DNA of 64,000 nucleotides from Paenibacillus xerothermodurans (GTDB lineage Bacteria > Bacillota > Bacilli > Paenibacillales > NBRC-103111): contig NZ_NHRJ02000003.1 of assembly GCF_002220865.2 (NCBI RefSeq), positions 249,244 through 313,243 of the forward strand, written 5' to 3'. Shown in pieces: positions 42,741 to 51,830 of this stretch. Positions within the stretch are counted from its first letter, which is position 1, and the number at the start of each line of letters is the position of its first letter. The notes under the pieces were generated by a model. The model was not told the DNA's origin, searched no databases, and saw only the letters and a list, made by a program, of their open reading frames with translations. A program made the position numbers and the translations under genes.

Positions 42741-43658
42741 GTGAAACTTCTTACATTCATGGAAAACGGCGAACAAAAATTAGGCGTTAAGACCGAGCAA
42801 GCTGTTATACATATCTCTCAAGCTTTGCAAAACATCAAACCGGCCGCGGGCGAATCCGTGCCACAGAACATGCATGCCGTAATTGAAGGCGGTGAGGCAG
42901 CGACAGCGGCATTGCAATCTTACGTTGACCAAGTACTGTCTGCGTCTTCGAACAACCAAGGTGTCCTCCTGAGCGAGTCGGACTTAGCGATCGGACCGAG
43001 CGTCCCAAGTCCCAGCAAAATCATCTGCATCGGCTTGAATTATCGCAAGCACGCCGAGGAGACAGGTGCGGCCATCCCGGAATATCCGATTCTATTTAAC
43101 AAATTTGCGAACTCGATCACAAGCCACGGCGCGGATGTGCCGCTGCCCGTCAGAGTAACGGAGAAGGTTGACTATGAGGCGGAATTGGCCATTGTTATCG
43201 GCAAGCCGGCGAAGTATGTTTCCAAGGAAGAAGCGCTGAGTTATGTATTCGGTTACACTAACGTTAACGATCTTTCGGCCCGTGACCTGCAATTGCGCAC
43301 ACAGCAATGGCTCCTAGGCAAAACATTGGACGGTTTCTGTCCGGTCGGCCCCTACCTGGTAACCGCCGATGAAGTCGGTGATCCGAACAGCCTTGCCATC
43401 CGCTCGATTGTAAACGGCGAAGTTCGCCAGAATTCCAACACATCGGACATGATTTTCCACTGTGATGAAATCGTAAGCTATGTTTCGCAGCACATGACTC
43501 TGGTTCCGGGGGACATGATTTTGACTGGGACGCCCGAAGGGGTAGTGCTTGGCTTGCCGCCTGAGCAGCAGGTTTATTTAAAGGATGGAGACGTTGTCAC
43601 AATCGAAATCGACAAGCTAGGCTCGCTGACCAATCGCATGGTTGCGGAAAAGGCGTAA
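42741..43658 (+). CDS. Fumarylacetoacetate hydrolase-family protein
   Basis: A 305-residue FAH-fold enzyme. The metal site is seen in ICIGLNYRKHAEETG and KVDYEAELAIVIGKPAKYV. FGYTNVNDLSARDLQ and GDMILTGTPEGVVLG are conserved signatures. Members hydrolyse or decarboxylate acylpyruvates, or hydrate 2-keto-pentenoates and 2-keto-3-deoxy sugar acids. With the SDR next door, a sugar-acid route (such as 2,4-diketo-3-deoxy sugar acid cleavage) is plausible. The GTG start is preceded by GGAGG. Confidence 0.85.
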   Translation: MKLLTFMENGEQKLGVKTEQAVIHISQALQNIKPAAGESVPQNMHAVIEGGEAATAALQSYVDQVLSASSNNQGVLLSESDLAIGPSVPSPSKIICIGLNYRKHAEETGAAIPEYPILFNKFANSITSHGADVPLPVRVTEKVDYEAELAIVIGKPAKYVSKEEALSYVFGYTNVNDLSARDLQLRTQQWLLGKTLDGFCPVGPYLVTADEVGDPNSLAIRSIVNGEVRQNSNTSDMIFHCDEIVSYVSQHMTLVPGDMILTGTPEGVVLGLPPEQQVYLKDGDVVTIEIDKLGSLTNRMVAEKA

Positions 43659-43683
43659 GGGCTGCAGCCTGTGCTTTATACCG

Positions 43684-43714
43684 AGTAAGTCCCTCGCGAG
43701 GGGCTTACTTTTTC
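43684..43714 (+). terminator. Terminator after the FAH-family gene
   Basis: AGTAAG-TCCCTCGCGAGGGG-CTTACT followed by TTTT. Confidence 0.9.
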
Positions 43715-43831
43715 ATACCTTCATGTTGGCCGAACTTTCCGTCAAGAGCCTAATAATCTCCTAATATCCGTCTGAAACTTTTTAAAAGTTTCTCGCTTAT
43801 AGTCGAGGTATAGTTTTTAGGAGGTGTCTTT

Positions 43832-44395
43832 TTGAAAGAGATTCAAATATTCAGCGATGGAAAAGTGTTGCACGGCCGGGTTGCTATGAACTTGATTTTA
43901 TGGAAATCGAACTCCTAAGTCCGGCTGCGTTCACTTGTGGTGAAAAAGTACTGTGCTTCGACTATCAACGGCGTGTACACGGTGTTGTTCTTCATGTCCA
44001 CGATACCAAGCTGATTGTGGTTCCGGCGGATTCGGAGATTTTGCAAATAGGATACGCAACCTGACAAAGTGTATGATGATGGCTTCGGGCAAGATCAGGA
44101 GCCGATTCAAAGCTTTAGGCTTAACACATGCGGAACGATAAGCGATGATTTCAAGACCAGAGTGGTACGTATAACAGATGTCAGCCGTGTGGGGATTGGG
44201 TTTGAAATAGATGATTTTGCTATAAAAATGAACGAAGTGTATGAAACGACCATTTTTTGCGATGACGAGAGTGTTCGTCTGCAGCTAATCGTTCGTTACG
44301 CGCATATCATGGAGAAAACAATACGCTATGGCTGTGATATCCATCGGATCGCCAAAAACGATTTGAACAAACTTTACTATGATGCAGCAGTTTAA
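43832..44395 (+). pseudogene. PilZ-domain protein gene broken by two frameshifts
   Basis: A TTG with a TAGGAGG site opens MKEIQIFSDGKVLHGRVA. The coherent reading then moves to another frame (CYELDFMEIELLSPAAFTCGEKVLCFDYQRR...ADSEILQIGYAT, stop), and from about 44060 back to the first (DKVYDDGFGQDQEPIQSFRLN...VVRITDVSRVGIGFEID...IRYGCDIHRI). The last part looks like a PilZ c-di-GMP-type domain. The two shifts compensate, so the gene would be about 187 codons if repaired. Sequencing error is an alternative. Confidence 0.65.
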
Positions 44396-44419
44396 ACGAT
44401 TAATGCTGGTGTAGAAAAC

Positions 44420-44453
44420 AGCCCGTGGGAGAATGTTCCCTCCGGCTTTTTTT
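44420..44453 (+). terminator. Terminator after the PilZ-type gene
   Basis: AGCCCGTGGGAG / TTCCCTCCGGCT imperfect stem followed by seven T. The remaining gap to 44722 contains no supported gene; a TATAAT at about 44611 may belong to the next gene's promoter. Confidence 0.7.
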
Positions 44454-44722
44454 CGCATAGGCGTGTGCACGGCCGTGTGATCAGGCAGGCCTCGTTCTCC
44501 TGCGTACGTAGCCGAAGCAGCCCAGTGTCATGTGACAAGCAGCAGTAAGCCACTCGTTTTCACGTTTACCGAGGTGTGTGCGGGCTCGTATAGCTTGTTC
44601 GGCGTGTTCGTTTATAATGTGTGTCGCTCGCCTAAACGCGAATAATGGTGCGATCACAAGCATGATACCCATGCAGCGCAAATACACTTATAGTATCGAA
44701 CGATAAGCGAGGTGGTTGGCAT

Positions 44723-45790
44723 ATGTACTACAGTGCAGCGTATCCGTCCGCACCCCTGGGCAGTACTCCACGCGGTGCGCACCAGGCGCTCACCTCTCAT
44801 TGGGCTAACAGCAAACACTACTTTGCACCTATGGCGGCTGCCCACGTGCATGAGTATACACGCTATGGCGCACCAACGGAGACTCGAGGACAAGATCAAA
44901 TTTCACGCTATATGGCACCAATCGAGACTAGAGGACAAGATCAAATTTCACGCTATATGGCACCAATCGAGACTAGGGGACGCGATCAAATTCCGCGCTT
45001 TCTCTCGCCGACGGAGACCAAAGGACAAGATCAAATTTCACGCTATATGGCACCAATCGAGACTAGGGGACCAGATCAAATTCCGCGCTTTATCTCACCG
45101 ACGGAGACTGCCGGACTAGATAAAAGCGGGCAGCCCACGGCAGATATCGCGATCCCCCGGCACGATTCTATTAAACGGCGCATGCTTGAGGTAATGGGGG
45201 AAGGCACGGTTTACGCAACTCCCGATCAAGCCACGATCCAACTGGGCGCAATCACAGAAAGCGTTAATCTTGCCACGGCCCAATCGCAAAACACCGCCGC
45301 CATCAACAACATAGTTAATGCGCTGAGAGGACTTGGCGTCCCCGCAGAGCAGATGCAAACCGTCCAATACAGCATTGAACCACAGTACACCTATGAGGAT
45401 GGCACACAAACGTTTCGGGCATATAGAGTGACGCATCTGATCCAAATGACTAGCAATCAAGTCGAGCGCAGTGGCGTTATTGTGGATACGGCAGTGAATG
45501 CAGGTGCTAATTATGTGGCTAACATCCAATTCACTGTCACTCAGCCGGAACTGTTTTACAATCAGGCTTTAATGTCAGCCATCATGAACGCCCGACAAAA
45601 GGCCGCGGCCATCGCGAACGCCTTAGCCGTGACCCTTAACAGAGTGCCATATCGGGTGAGGGAAGTTGAGCGATTGCGCCCGCCCGTGCCATACCAGGCG
45701 ACACTTTATGCGCAGGCGGACGTCACTCCCATCCAGCCTGGTGAACTGAAAATCACTGCCGCTGTGAGAGCAGAGTATTCTTATTTCTAA
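44723..45790 (+). CDS. SIMPL-domain protein with N-terminal tandem repeats
   Basis: A 355-residue protein. Residues 51-125 are five 15-residue repeats of the type P-[TI]-E-T-R-G-Q-D-Q-I-S-R-Y-M-A, with a partial sixth. Residues about 150-355 are a SIMPL domain (DUF541): EVMGEGTVYATPDQATIQLG, QNTAAINNIVNALRGLGVPAEQMQTVQYSI (in parts), YRVTHLIQM and ARQKAAAIANAL. SIMPL proteins are often exported, but no signal peptide is seen here. The ATG at 44723 follows GAGGTGG. The repeats are specific to this copy as far as I can tell. The role is unknown. Confidence 0.78.
   Translation: MYYSAAYPSAPLGSTPRGAHQALTSHWANSKHYFAPMAAAHVHEYTRYGAPTETRGQDQISRYMAPIETRGQDQISRYMAPIETRGRDQIPRFLSPTETKGQDQISRYMAPIETRGPDQIPRFISPTETAGLDKSGQPTADIAIPRHDSIKRRMLEVMGEGTVYATPDQATIQLGAITESVNLATAQSQNTAAINNIVNALRGLGVPAEQMQTVQYSIEPQYTYEDGTQTFRAYRVTHLIQMTSNQVERSGVIVDTAVNAGANYVANIQFTVTQPELFYNQALMSAIMNARQKAAAIANALAVTLNRVPYRVREVERLRPPVPYQATLYAQADVTPIQPGELKITAAVRAEYSYF
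44873..45097 (+). repeat. 45-bp in-frame tandem repeats, five copies plus a partial
   Basis: Copies begin at about 44873, 44918, 44963, 45008 and 45053. Two variants alternate, one encoding QISRYMA and one encoding QIPRF[LI]S. Copies of the first variant are nearly identical in DNA, which points to recent unequal exchange. Confidence 0.88.
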
Positions 45791-45791
45791 T

Positions 45792-46859
45792 CTATTTTAA
45801 AGCCAACCGCTCAGCTACCTGCGTGTGAATTGCATGCATGGTCAGGAGTTCCTCCGTCTCAATGTCCGTTGGATTATCGACCGCCTCGCCCAGCGGTACG
45901 ATCTGATATTTAGCTCCGTTGTGAGTCTGTGCTTCCTTCACCCACGTGGGGACAAATTCCACGCTTGAAATTTCAACCTCCCCCCGGTCGTCTTTTGCCA
46001 ACGTGAATTGTGCGATGACGCCATTTTTCGTATGATTGTTGCGTTTCAGCCTTGTGGTAATGAAATTGCCCAGGGAATAGATGGCGAACCGTTTTTTTCG
46101 AACCCCTTCGACATCTCTGACCGAGGTAAATATAGCAGGTTGAATCACATGCGGGTGTGCGCCAAGTACCATGTTCGCCCCATGCTTGAACAGCATACGG
46201 ACAAGACGTTTTTGCCGGCTGCTCGGCTGGAGTTCGTACTCTCTGCCAAAATGCATGCTGACAATAACAAAATCCGTCTTTTTTTTCAATCGACGCAGGT
46301 CATTTGTGATTTGCTCTGCACGGATGCGGTTGACCGCCCATTGTTGTTTTTGCTTTACCCGAATTGAGTTCGTGCCCAGCGTGTATGCCAATACGCCGAT
46401 TTTAATGCCTTTTACATCTTTGATCAGCAGCTGCTTCGATTCTTGCAGTGTGCGGAATGTCCCGGTGTGCGCAATGTCATTCTGGTCCAGTATGTTTAAC
46501 GTTCGTTGCAGCGCGGCGATCCCGTAATCCATACAATGATTGTTCGCAGTAGTAAGCACGTCAAAACCCGCTCGTTTCAGGGCCGGCGCAAGGTCATCCG
46601 GGCAGTTGAACAGGGGATATCGGGTTTTCGGATTCCTCGGTTGGCGCATGAACGAGGTCGTATCATCGGTTCCGGCAAATGTGGTTTCAAGATTGCCGAT
46701 CGTTAGGTCCGCGCTGCGCAGCACAGGAGCTACCTCTTCGAACATCCCGTCAAAATCAAACTGTTGGCTCTCTGGCAGTTGCGCGGAGAGAATGAGCTTG
46801 TTCTTCATCATAATATCTCCAACGGCAGAGACCGTTACCTCGATTGGCATGGCATCCAT
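45792..46859 (-). CDS. CapA-family poly-gamma-glutamate/capsule protein (metallophosphatase fold)
   Basis: A 355-residue PGA_cap protein with VSAVGDIMMKN, LTIGNLETTFAG, TTANNHCMDYG, FVIVSMHFGREYE and VLGAHPHVIQP, the metal-binding blocks of the CapA/PgsA fold. No N-terminal membrane anchor is visible, unlike PgsA, so it may be cytoplasmic or a shorter relative. It is convergent with the SIMPL gene, ending two bases from it. No pgsBC genes are nearby, so a role in capsule is uncertain. Confidence 0.83.
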   Translation of the reverse strand: MDAMPIEVTVSAVGDIMMKNKLILSAQLPESQQFDFDGMFEEVAPVLRSADLTIGNLETTFAGTDDTTSFMRQPRNPKTRYPLFNCPDDLAPALKRAGFDVLTTANNHCMDYGIAALQRTLNILDQNDIAHTGTFRTLQESKQLLIKDVKGIKIGVLAYTLGTNSIRVKQKQQWAVNRIRAEQITNDLRRLKKKTDFVIVSMHFGREYELQPSSRQKRLVRMLFKHGANMVLGAHPHVIQPAIFTSVRDVEGVRKKRFAIYSLGNFITTRLKRNNHTKNGVIAQFTLAKDDRGEVEISSVEFVPTWVKEAQTHNGAKYQIVPLGEAVDNPTDIETEELLTMHAIHTQVAERLALK

Positions 46860-47035
46860 TCCTTCCGTAGTTTCATCATAGTTAGGTTATGTGGACTAGG
46901 AATGCTTTGACACGATAATAGGCATGCACACTCGTGCCACTGCCGTACGTCTGGTCTTCACTGGTGCGCCTACGAGCGTAGTGGCAGCCCCGGACTTACG
47001 CTGCCGCGGTCGCGGGCTGTCTCGGTGTCTCGGTT

Positions 47036-47349
47036 GCCCTGCGCCAACTGCGGCACTAATGCTGGCGTTCTGTACGTGCTAGCTCGGCGTCTGGGCGTTG
47101 TGCGGCAACTGCGGCACCACGCTGGCGCTCCACCCGGCTAGCCCGGCTTCTAGCCGTTGGCCTGCAGCAACGTTGGCACTGCCCTGCGCCAACTGCGGCA
47201 CTAATGCTGGCGTTCCGGAACGTGTTACCTCGGCGTCTTCCCGTTGCAGCAACATCGGCACTTGCCCTGCGCCAACTGCGGCACTATGCCGCGCTCCACC
47301 CGGCTAGCCCGGCTTCTAGCCGTTGGCTTGTAGCAACGTTGGCACTGCC
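47036..47349. repeat. GC-rich interspersed direct repeats in a non-coding region
   Basis: Unit A (35 bp, begins GCCCTGCGCCAACTGCGGCA) occurs at 47036-47070 and 47181-47215, with a partial copy from 47264. Unit B (59 bp, begins GCGCTCCACCCGGCTAGCCC) occurs at 47125-47183 and 47291-47349 with two differences. The order A-B-A-A'-B suggests duplication of a block of about 165 bp. Spacing is irregular, so it is not a CRISPR. No gene is supported in 46860-47487. Confidence 0.82.
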
Positions 47350-47487
47350 TATCGTACGTGCCGCCGTGCCCTCTTTTACAGCGCCGCAGCTCACGCACGA
47401 CACTGCCCCTGTCATACACTCCATCGTTGTTTAGGAACATGCCCCGGCCCACTTTAATACCTTAAGGGTAGGAGGCGAGACTCAATT

Positions 47488-48609
47488 ATGAAACGATTCG
47501 GCATTCTGCAGACGGCCTTCCCCGCGCGCGGAACACGCTCACCGGCGGGTGCATCTTATGTTCCAAGGGTGACATGGAGACTCTTGCATTCCGCGGGTCG
47601 AAGGCACGGTTTACAGGTTCTGTTCTTTCGGGCGGAAGACGTGGATTTCCATGAAAACAAGGTGCATGCCTGGTCCAGCACATCTTCCGATGGGATGTCC
47701 GCGTGGACACGCCAGTGGCATCCGCTGCCTGATGTTGTTTATGAAAACTATCCGATGGATCCGAAGGCCGTCCGCGCAAGGGCAAAACGGGTGAAACGAA
47801 CATTTGCCGGACTTGGTGTGCCCGTGTTTAACCCGGTTTTTTTCAATAAGGCGGATCTGCAAACGATCCTGAGCCACGAGCCTAGCATTGCGCAATATTT
47901 GCCCAAAGGCAGGGTGGCGGGAACCCGTGCCGATGTAACGAGCTTCCTAAAGGAGCATCGCACCGCGTACCTCAAACCGATCGACGGATACCAAGGGCGG
48001 GGAATCATTGAAGTGCGGCTGCTTAACGGCAATCGGGTCCGGGTGAAGTCCGATAAATTTCGCGGCGGAAGGTCCTTATTACGAAAATGTTCGCTGAGCA
48101 AGTTTCAATCGTTCGCAGGCCGGCTGCTCAAAAAACGGCGATATCTTATTCAACAAGGGCTGGACCTGTTAAAAAAAGGGGAGCGAAAGATAGATTTTCG
48201 AGTAGTTCTCCACCGCGGGGCTGACGGCAAGTGGCAATGCGTGGGCATCAGGCCGAAGCTGGGGAGGCCGGGATCGATGGTGACGAACAGCCACGCAGGC
48301 GGCTCGAAGACTACGTGGGAAAAGCTCGAACGATGGGCCCGGCGAACGCACACACCACTGCCAAGCGCTGCCGAACTGCAGACTCCCGCGCTGCTGGCGG
48401 CCGAGCACCTGACGAGGTACCGGCCCACGTTAAGCCATATGGGAGTTGACGTGGGGGTTGACAGCCCCCGGGGGATTTATCTTCTGGACTTCAACGTAGT
48501 GCCGGGACGCGATCTGTTGACTTCCGACATGCTGCGTCGCGCCACGGATTTGACTGCAGGCTTCGCCGCGCATCTGGCGGGCAGTCGTAGACAGCACAGT
48601 CCGCGCTAG
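47488..48609 (+). CDS. YheC/YheD-type ATP-grasp spore coat-associated protein
   Basis: A 373-residue protein with the YheC/D pattern: MKRFGILQTAFP start, DVVYENYPMDPK, PVFNPVFFNKADLQTILS, the ATP-grasp lid/nucleotide region YLKPIDGYQGRGIIEVRL, YLIQQGLDLLKKGERKIDFRVVL, GSMVTNSHAGGS and the metal region YLLDFNVVPGRDLL. In B. subtilis YheC and YheD associate with the spore coat. GGAGGCGA precedes the ATG. Its 3' end is imperfectly duplicated downstream. Confidence 0.85.
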   Translation: MKRFGILQTAFPARGTRSPAGASYVPRVTWRLLHSAGRRHGLQVLFFRAEDVDFHENKVHAWSSTSSDGMSAWTRQWHPLPDVVYENYPMDPKAVRARAKRVKRTFAGLGVPVFNPVFFNKADLQTILSHEPSIAQYLPKGRVAGTRADVTSFLKEHRTAYLKPIDGYQGRGIIEVRLLNGNRVRVKSDKFRGGRSLLRKCSLSKFQSFAGRLLKKRRYLIQQGLDLLKKGERKIDFRVVLHRGADGKWQCVGIRPKLGRPGSMVTNSHAGGSKTTWEKLERWARRTHTPLPSAAELQTPALLAAEHLTRYRPTLSHMGVDVGVDSPRGIYLLDFNVVPGRDLLTSDMLRRATDLTAGFAAHLAGSRRQHSPR

Positions 48610-48732
48610 GCCAACGAGTGGCGGCGAACTGACTACTCCCGGGGCTCTGTGCGGGGCAGAAGCCGCTGGGTTCGCCGCTTATCTCGCCGCGCCCCACACA
48701 GCACAGTCGGCTCTAGCGCCTACGAGTGGCGG
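48561..48732 (+). repeat. Imperfect duplication of the YheD-type gene's 3' end
   Basis: About 65 bp ending the gene (TTCGCCGCGCATCT ... CAGCACAGTC ... ACGAGTGGCGG, 48561-48625) recur degenerately at 48669-48732 (TTCGCCGCTTATCT ... CAGCACAGTC ... ACGAGTGGCGG). Confidence 0.65.
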
Positions 48733-48783
48733 TATCCAATCTCAACCACAGTGAGCCACACCTGCCGAAGGCAGCAGCTATAG

Positions 48784-48819
48784 AAAAATCGACCTCTCCG
48801 GTCGGAGGGTCGATTTTTT
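48784..48819. terminator. Bidirectional terminator between the YheD-type gene and mtnA
   Basis: AAAAATCGACC / GGTCGATTTTTT with an inner CTCC/GGAG pairing, placed between convergent genes. Confidence 0.9.
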
Positions 48820-48829
48820 GTGTGATTTA

Positions 48830-49912
48830 TCATTCTTCCGTGAACAATTTCTTCAAATTATCTTGATAAGGCGCGCGGATCACGCCTTTTTCAGTAATGA
48901 TTGCTGTGACGTACTCATTAGGAGTGATGTCGAACGCGGGGTTGAACACCTTCACACCCTGCGGCGCAGTGCGTTTACCGAATCCTTGAGTGATTTCATC
49001 TTCATGGCGCTCTTCAATCGGAATGTCCGCTCCGGTTGGCGTGCTCAAGTCGATGGAGGACATTGGGCACGCTACGTAAAACGGGATTCCGTGCGCTTTA
49101 GCCAACACTGCAACACTGTATGTGCCGATCTTGTTGGCGACATCTCCGTTTGCGGCAACGCGGTCGGTGCCTACGATGGCCGCTTGCACCCAGCCTTTGC
49201 TCATCACGGCGCCCGACATATTGTCGCAGATCAGCGTCACGTCGACCCCGGCCTGCTGCAGCTCGAACGCGGTGAGGCGCGCGCCTTGCAGCACCGGCCG
49301 CGTCTCATCGGCATACACCTTCAGTTGTATGCCGCGCTCCTGCGCCAGGTACATCGGCGCGGTGGCCGTGCCGTAGCGGGCTGTAGCCAGCCCGCCGGCA
49401 TTGCAGTGCGTGAGGACGCCCATACCGTCCTCGAACAAAGCCAGAGCGTGCTCGCCGATAAGTCGGCACGTCTGCTCATCCTCGCTCTGTATGAGCCTTG
49501 CCTCATCCAGAAGCGCCTGTTTCATCGCTTCCGGCTCGCCGCCTTCCGCAGCCAACACGACAGCGCGCTGTTTCATACGGTCCAGCGCCCAGAACAAATT
49601 CACCGCCGTCGGGCGCGACGTTGCTAAATATTCACACTGCTTGGCCACAGCATCAAGCAGCTTCTCTCGGCTGCCCGTGACATCGCGCACGCCCAGGTAC
49701 ACACCGAACGCCGCCGTGATTCCGATCGCCGGCGCCCCGCGTACCGCAAGCTGCTTGATAGCGTCCCATACCTGTTCGGAGGTTGTTAGCGGCAGGTACA
49801 CTATACTCTCCGGCAGCAGCCGCTGATCCAGCAAATCCAACTGATTTTCTGCAGAATTCCAACGTACCGACTGCAGCCAGCTCGCCGCCGCTTGGTTATC
49901 TATATTATCCAT
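48830..49912 (-). CDS. mtnA: S-methyl-5-thioribose-1-phosphate isomerase
   Basis: A 360-residue MtnA of the methionine salvage pathway, converting methylthioribose-1-phosphate to methylthioribulose-1-phosphate. It has [31 protein letters not shown]-like [13 protein letters not shown], catalytic Cys in [16 protein letters not shown], Asp in [20 protein letters not shown] and the [11 protein letters not shown] end. I chose ATG 49912 after AAAGGAGAG; the frame extends 31 codons further without a site. It follows mtnK by 55 bp in an operon. Confidence 0.93.
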   Translation of the reverse strand: MDNIDNQAAASWLQSVRWNSAENQLDLLDQRLLPESIVYLPLTTSEQVWDAIKQLAVRGAPAIGITAAFGVYLGVRDVTGSREKLLDAVAKQCEYLATSRPTAVNLFWALDRMKQRAVVLAAEGGEPEAMKQALLDEARLIQSEDEQTCRLIGEHALALFEDGMGVLTHCNAGGLATARYGTATAPMYLAQERGIQLKVYADETRPVLQGARLTAFELQQAGVDVTLICDNMSGAVMSKGWVQAAIVGTDRVAANGDVANKIGTYSVAVLAKAHGIPFYVACPMSSIDLSTPTGADIPIEERHEDEITQGFGKRTAPQGVKVFNPAFDITPNEYVTAIITEKGVIRAPYQDNLKKLFTEE

Positions 49913-49967
49913 GGTTCGGCTCTCCTTTGCCAAACAGGCGTAGATCCCGCTTGTGTATTTTATCGCG

Positions 49968-51173
49968 TTAATTAATCGCTTTGTCAGCCAGCTCCAACAT
50001 TTCATCTATGGTTACGGCACGCCGGTGATGCTTGATCAGGGAAGTTCCAAGCTGCAGAGAAATCCGCTGTGCACGCTCCTTGGCAGATTCATCCTCGATT
50101 TGGTTGATATCGGCCACCTGCGCCAAACCATGCACACGTCTGACCATTTTGCACCCGGCATAGCCGAACGTGTCCCGCAGCACCTGCTGTATGTACCAAT
50201 CTTGATACCCGTCGGTCTTGGACATGCGGTCGACGCCGTATCGGTTCCACAAAGACCGGAATTCTCCCTCGAAGCGTGTCCAAATGTCTTTCACCGTTGC
50301 AAGTAAGTAGCTGCGGTAATCTGCACGGGAGTGCACGTCCGCGCTCCAGCCTTCCTGAGCGGCGAAATTCAATAACAGGTTGGCGAACACGGCGCCAATG
50401 TCAAATCCCATCGGTCCATAAAAGGCGAACTCAGGATCTATCACTTTAGTGGAGTCTTGTTTGATAAAAATACTGCCCGTATGCAAATCACCGTGCAGCA
50501 GCGCCTGAGCGTTGGTTAGGAAGCTATTGCGCAAAATCGCAACCTCCAGATGCAGTTCCTTGTCGTTCCAAATATGCTCGACGGCATCCATAATCGCAGG
50601 GGGCACGTTGTTCGTATCCGCATTACGATAAGGGTCATCGAAGATTAAATCCTCGGTAATTTTGCACAGCTCCGGATTGATAAACTGTTTCACACTTTCC
50701 TTTTTTTCCTGCTGGTTCCTGCCCAGATCGGAGGTGTAAAACAGCGCGTTAGCCAAAAACCGCGATATATGTTCGGCGAACAGAGGGTAGCGATTGCGCT
50801 CCATCAATCCTTTTCGCATAATGACATGATCACTTAGATCCTGCATGACGGTGAGCGCCAATTCTTTCTCGAAAGCCCACACGTGGGGCACAAGGTCGGA
50901 ACACAGCGACTCATGGATCATCAATGCCTCGCTTTCTATCCTTGCACGATCCAGCGTCAGCGGCCACGATTCACCTACAACTTTTGCATAAGGAAGAGCT
51001 TGTTTCAGGATGATACTCCTGCCGGTTGACGGTTCGGAGATATGAAATACGAGATTCAGATTGCCGTCCCCGATCTCACGGCTCGAGAGCTCGCTGTCAG
51101 GAGCAAACAAATTCGGAATGCTGCGGGCATACGCAATTGCCTCGGCTTCCGTTAAAGCATGGTATGATGTCAT
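49968..51173 (-). CDS. mtnK: S-methyl-5-thioribose kinase
   Basis: A 401-residue MtnK with a kinase-like fold: [13 protein letters not shown] and [12 protein letters not shown] nucleotide-binding lobe, [21 protein letters not shown], catalytic loop [13 protein letters not shown] and metal motif [22 protein letters not shown]. It phosphorylates methylthioribose to feed MtnA. ATG 51173 follows GGGAGGAC. A -10 TATACT with a TTGTAA upstream lies at about 51215-51240 (minus). I found no S-box riboswitch in the leader. Confidence 0.93.
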   Translation of the reverse strand: MTSYHALTEAEAIAYARSIPNLFAPDSELSSREIGDGNLNLVFHISEPSTGRSIILKQALPYAKVVGESWPLTLDRARIESEALMIHESLCSDLVPHVWAFEKELALTVMQDLSDHVIMRKGLMERNRYPLFAEHISRFLANALFYTSDLGRNQQEKKESVKQFINPELCKITEDLIFDDPYRNADTNNVPPAIMDAVEHIWNDKELHLEVAILRNSFLTNAQALLHGDLHTGSIFIKQDSTKVIDPEFAFYGPMGFDIGAVFANLLLNFAAQEGWSADVHSRADYRSYLLATVKDIWTRFEGEFRSLWNRYGVDRMSKTDGYQDWYIQQVLRDTFGYAGCKMVRRVHGLAQVADINQIEDESAKERAQRISLQLGTSLIKHHRRAVTIDEMLELADKAIN

Positions 51174-51341
51174 CGACAAGTCCTCCCTCACGCGTGTAAA
51201 AATATCACAACCTAGTATAGCAAACTGCGACTATTTACAACACCACGATGAGAGACAAACGATATTTTTTGTTCTATTACTATTAGAAATGACACACGGC
51301 GGGTATTATAAGAACTGGCAATGCGGCCCAGGGGCGGAAGC

Positions 51342-51386
51342 ACAAAAAACATCCCTTTTCCAGCCAGCTCGCCGGCAAGGGATGTT
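51342..51386 (-). terminator. Terminator of the small membrane-protein gene
   Basis: AACATCCCTT / AAGGGATGTT stem. On the minus strand it is followed by TTTTT, about 100 bases past the gene ending at 51486. Confidence 0.75.
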
Positions 51387-51485
51387 AGAGATTTAGACGA
51401 TGAACGAGGGACAATCATCCAAAGCTGTGCGGCCAAAATGTGGTATGATAAGGTTAACGGAATATATCCGGCTGAACGGACTGTT

Positions 51486-51671
51486 TTACGGATGCTTGTA
51501 AGGTTTCATTTGTTTACCGTGTTGCATCATATCAATCGTGCCCAGCACCACATGGGCGAGCCCGAAACCTGCTGCAGCGGCCCCGGCAGTCGGGTAGTTC
51601 ATCCGCATCGCGGCGACCCCGGCAGCGGTTACGGCTGTGCCCAGCACGGTAGGTATCAGTCCTTCACGCAT
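51486..51671 (-). CDS. Small membrane protein
   Basis: A 61-residue protein with two hydrophobic segments (LIPTVLGTAVTAAGVAAM and AGAAAAGFGLAHVVLGTIDMM) and a basic C-terminus (HGKQMKPYKHP), so both ends may face the cytoplasm. The start follows AAGGAGGAA. Similar short Ala/Gly-rich two-helix proteins occur in Paenibacillaceae. I know no function. Confidence 0.6.
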   Translation of the reverse strand: MREGLIPTVLGTAVTAAGVAAMRMNYPTAGAAAAGFGLAHVVLGTIDMMQHGKQMKPYKHP

Positions 51672-51830
51672 GATTGTTCCTCCTTGTCGGAAATAGGGAT
51701 TACGTGGATTTAGCTTCGGATTTGAGACGGTTTTTTATGTCTGGGAACAGTTGCATGTGCCGGGCGAGGTACATTACAATGTGTGAACTCATCAACTCGT
51801 GGTTGAATGGAATGGGGGAGGAGGCCGACG

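Noticed and set aside
44712-45119. A 135-codon overlapping plus-strand frame in the repeat region
   Set aside because: It is open only because 45-bp repeats preserve frame in all phases; the 44723 frame has the ribosome site and continues into the SIMPL domain.
44873-47349. Possible CRISPR arrays in the two repeat fields
   Set aside because: The first is contiguous in-frame 45-bp repeats without spacers. The second has irregular spacing and two different unit types. No cas genes are nearby.
51174-51480. S-box (SAM) riboswitch upstream of mtnK
   Set aside because: The characteristic S-box elements of methionine salvage leaders are not present; only a promoter-like sequence and the terminator of the next gene are seen.
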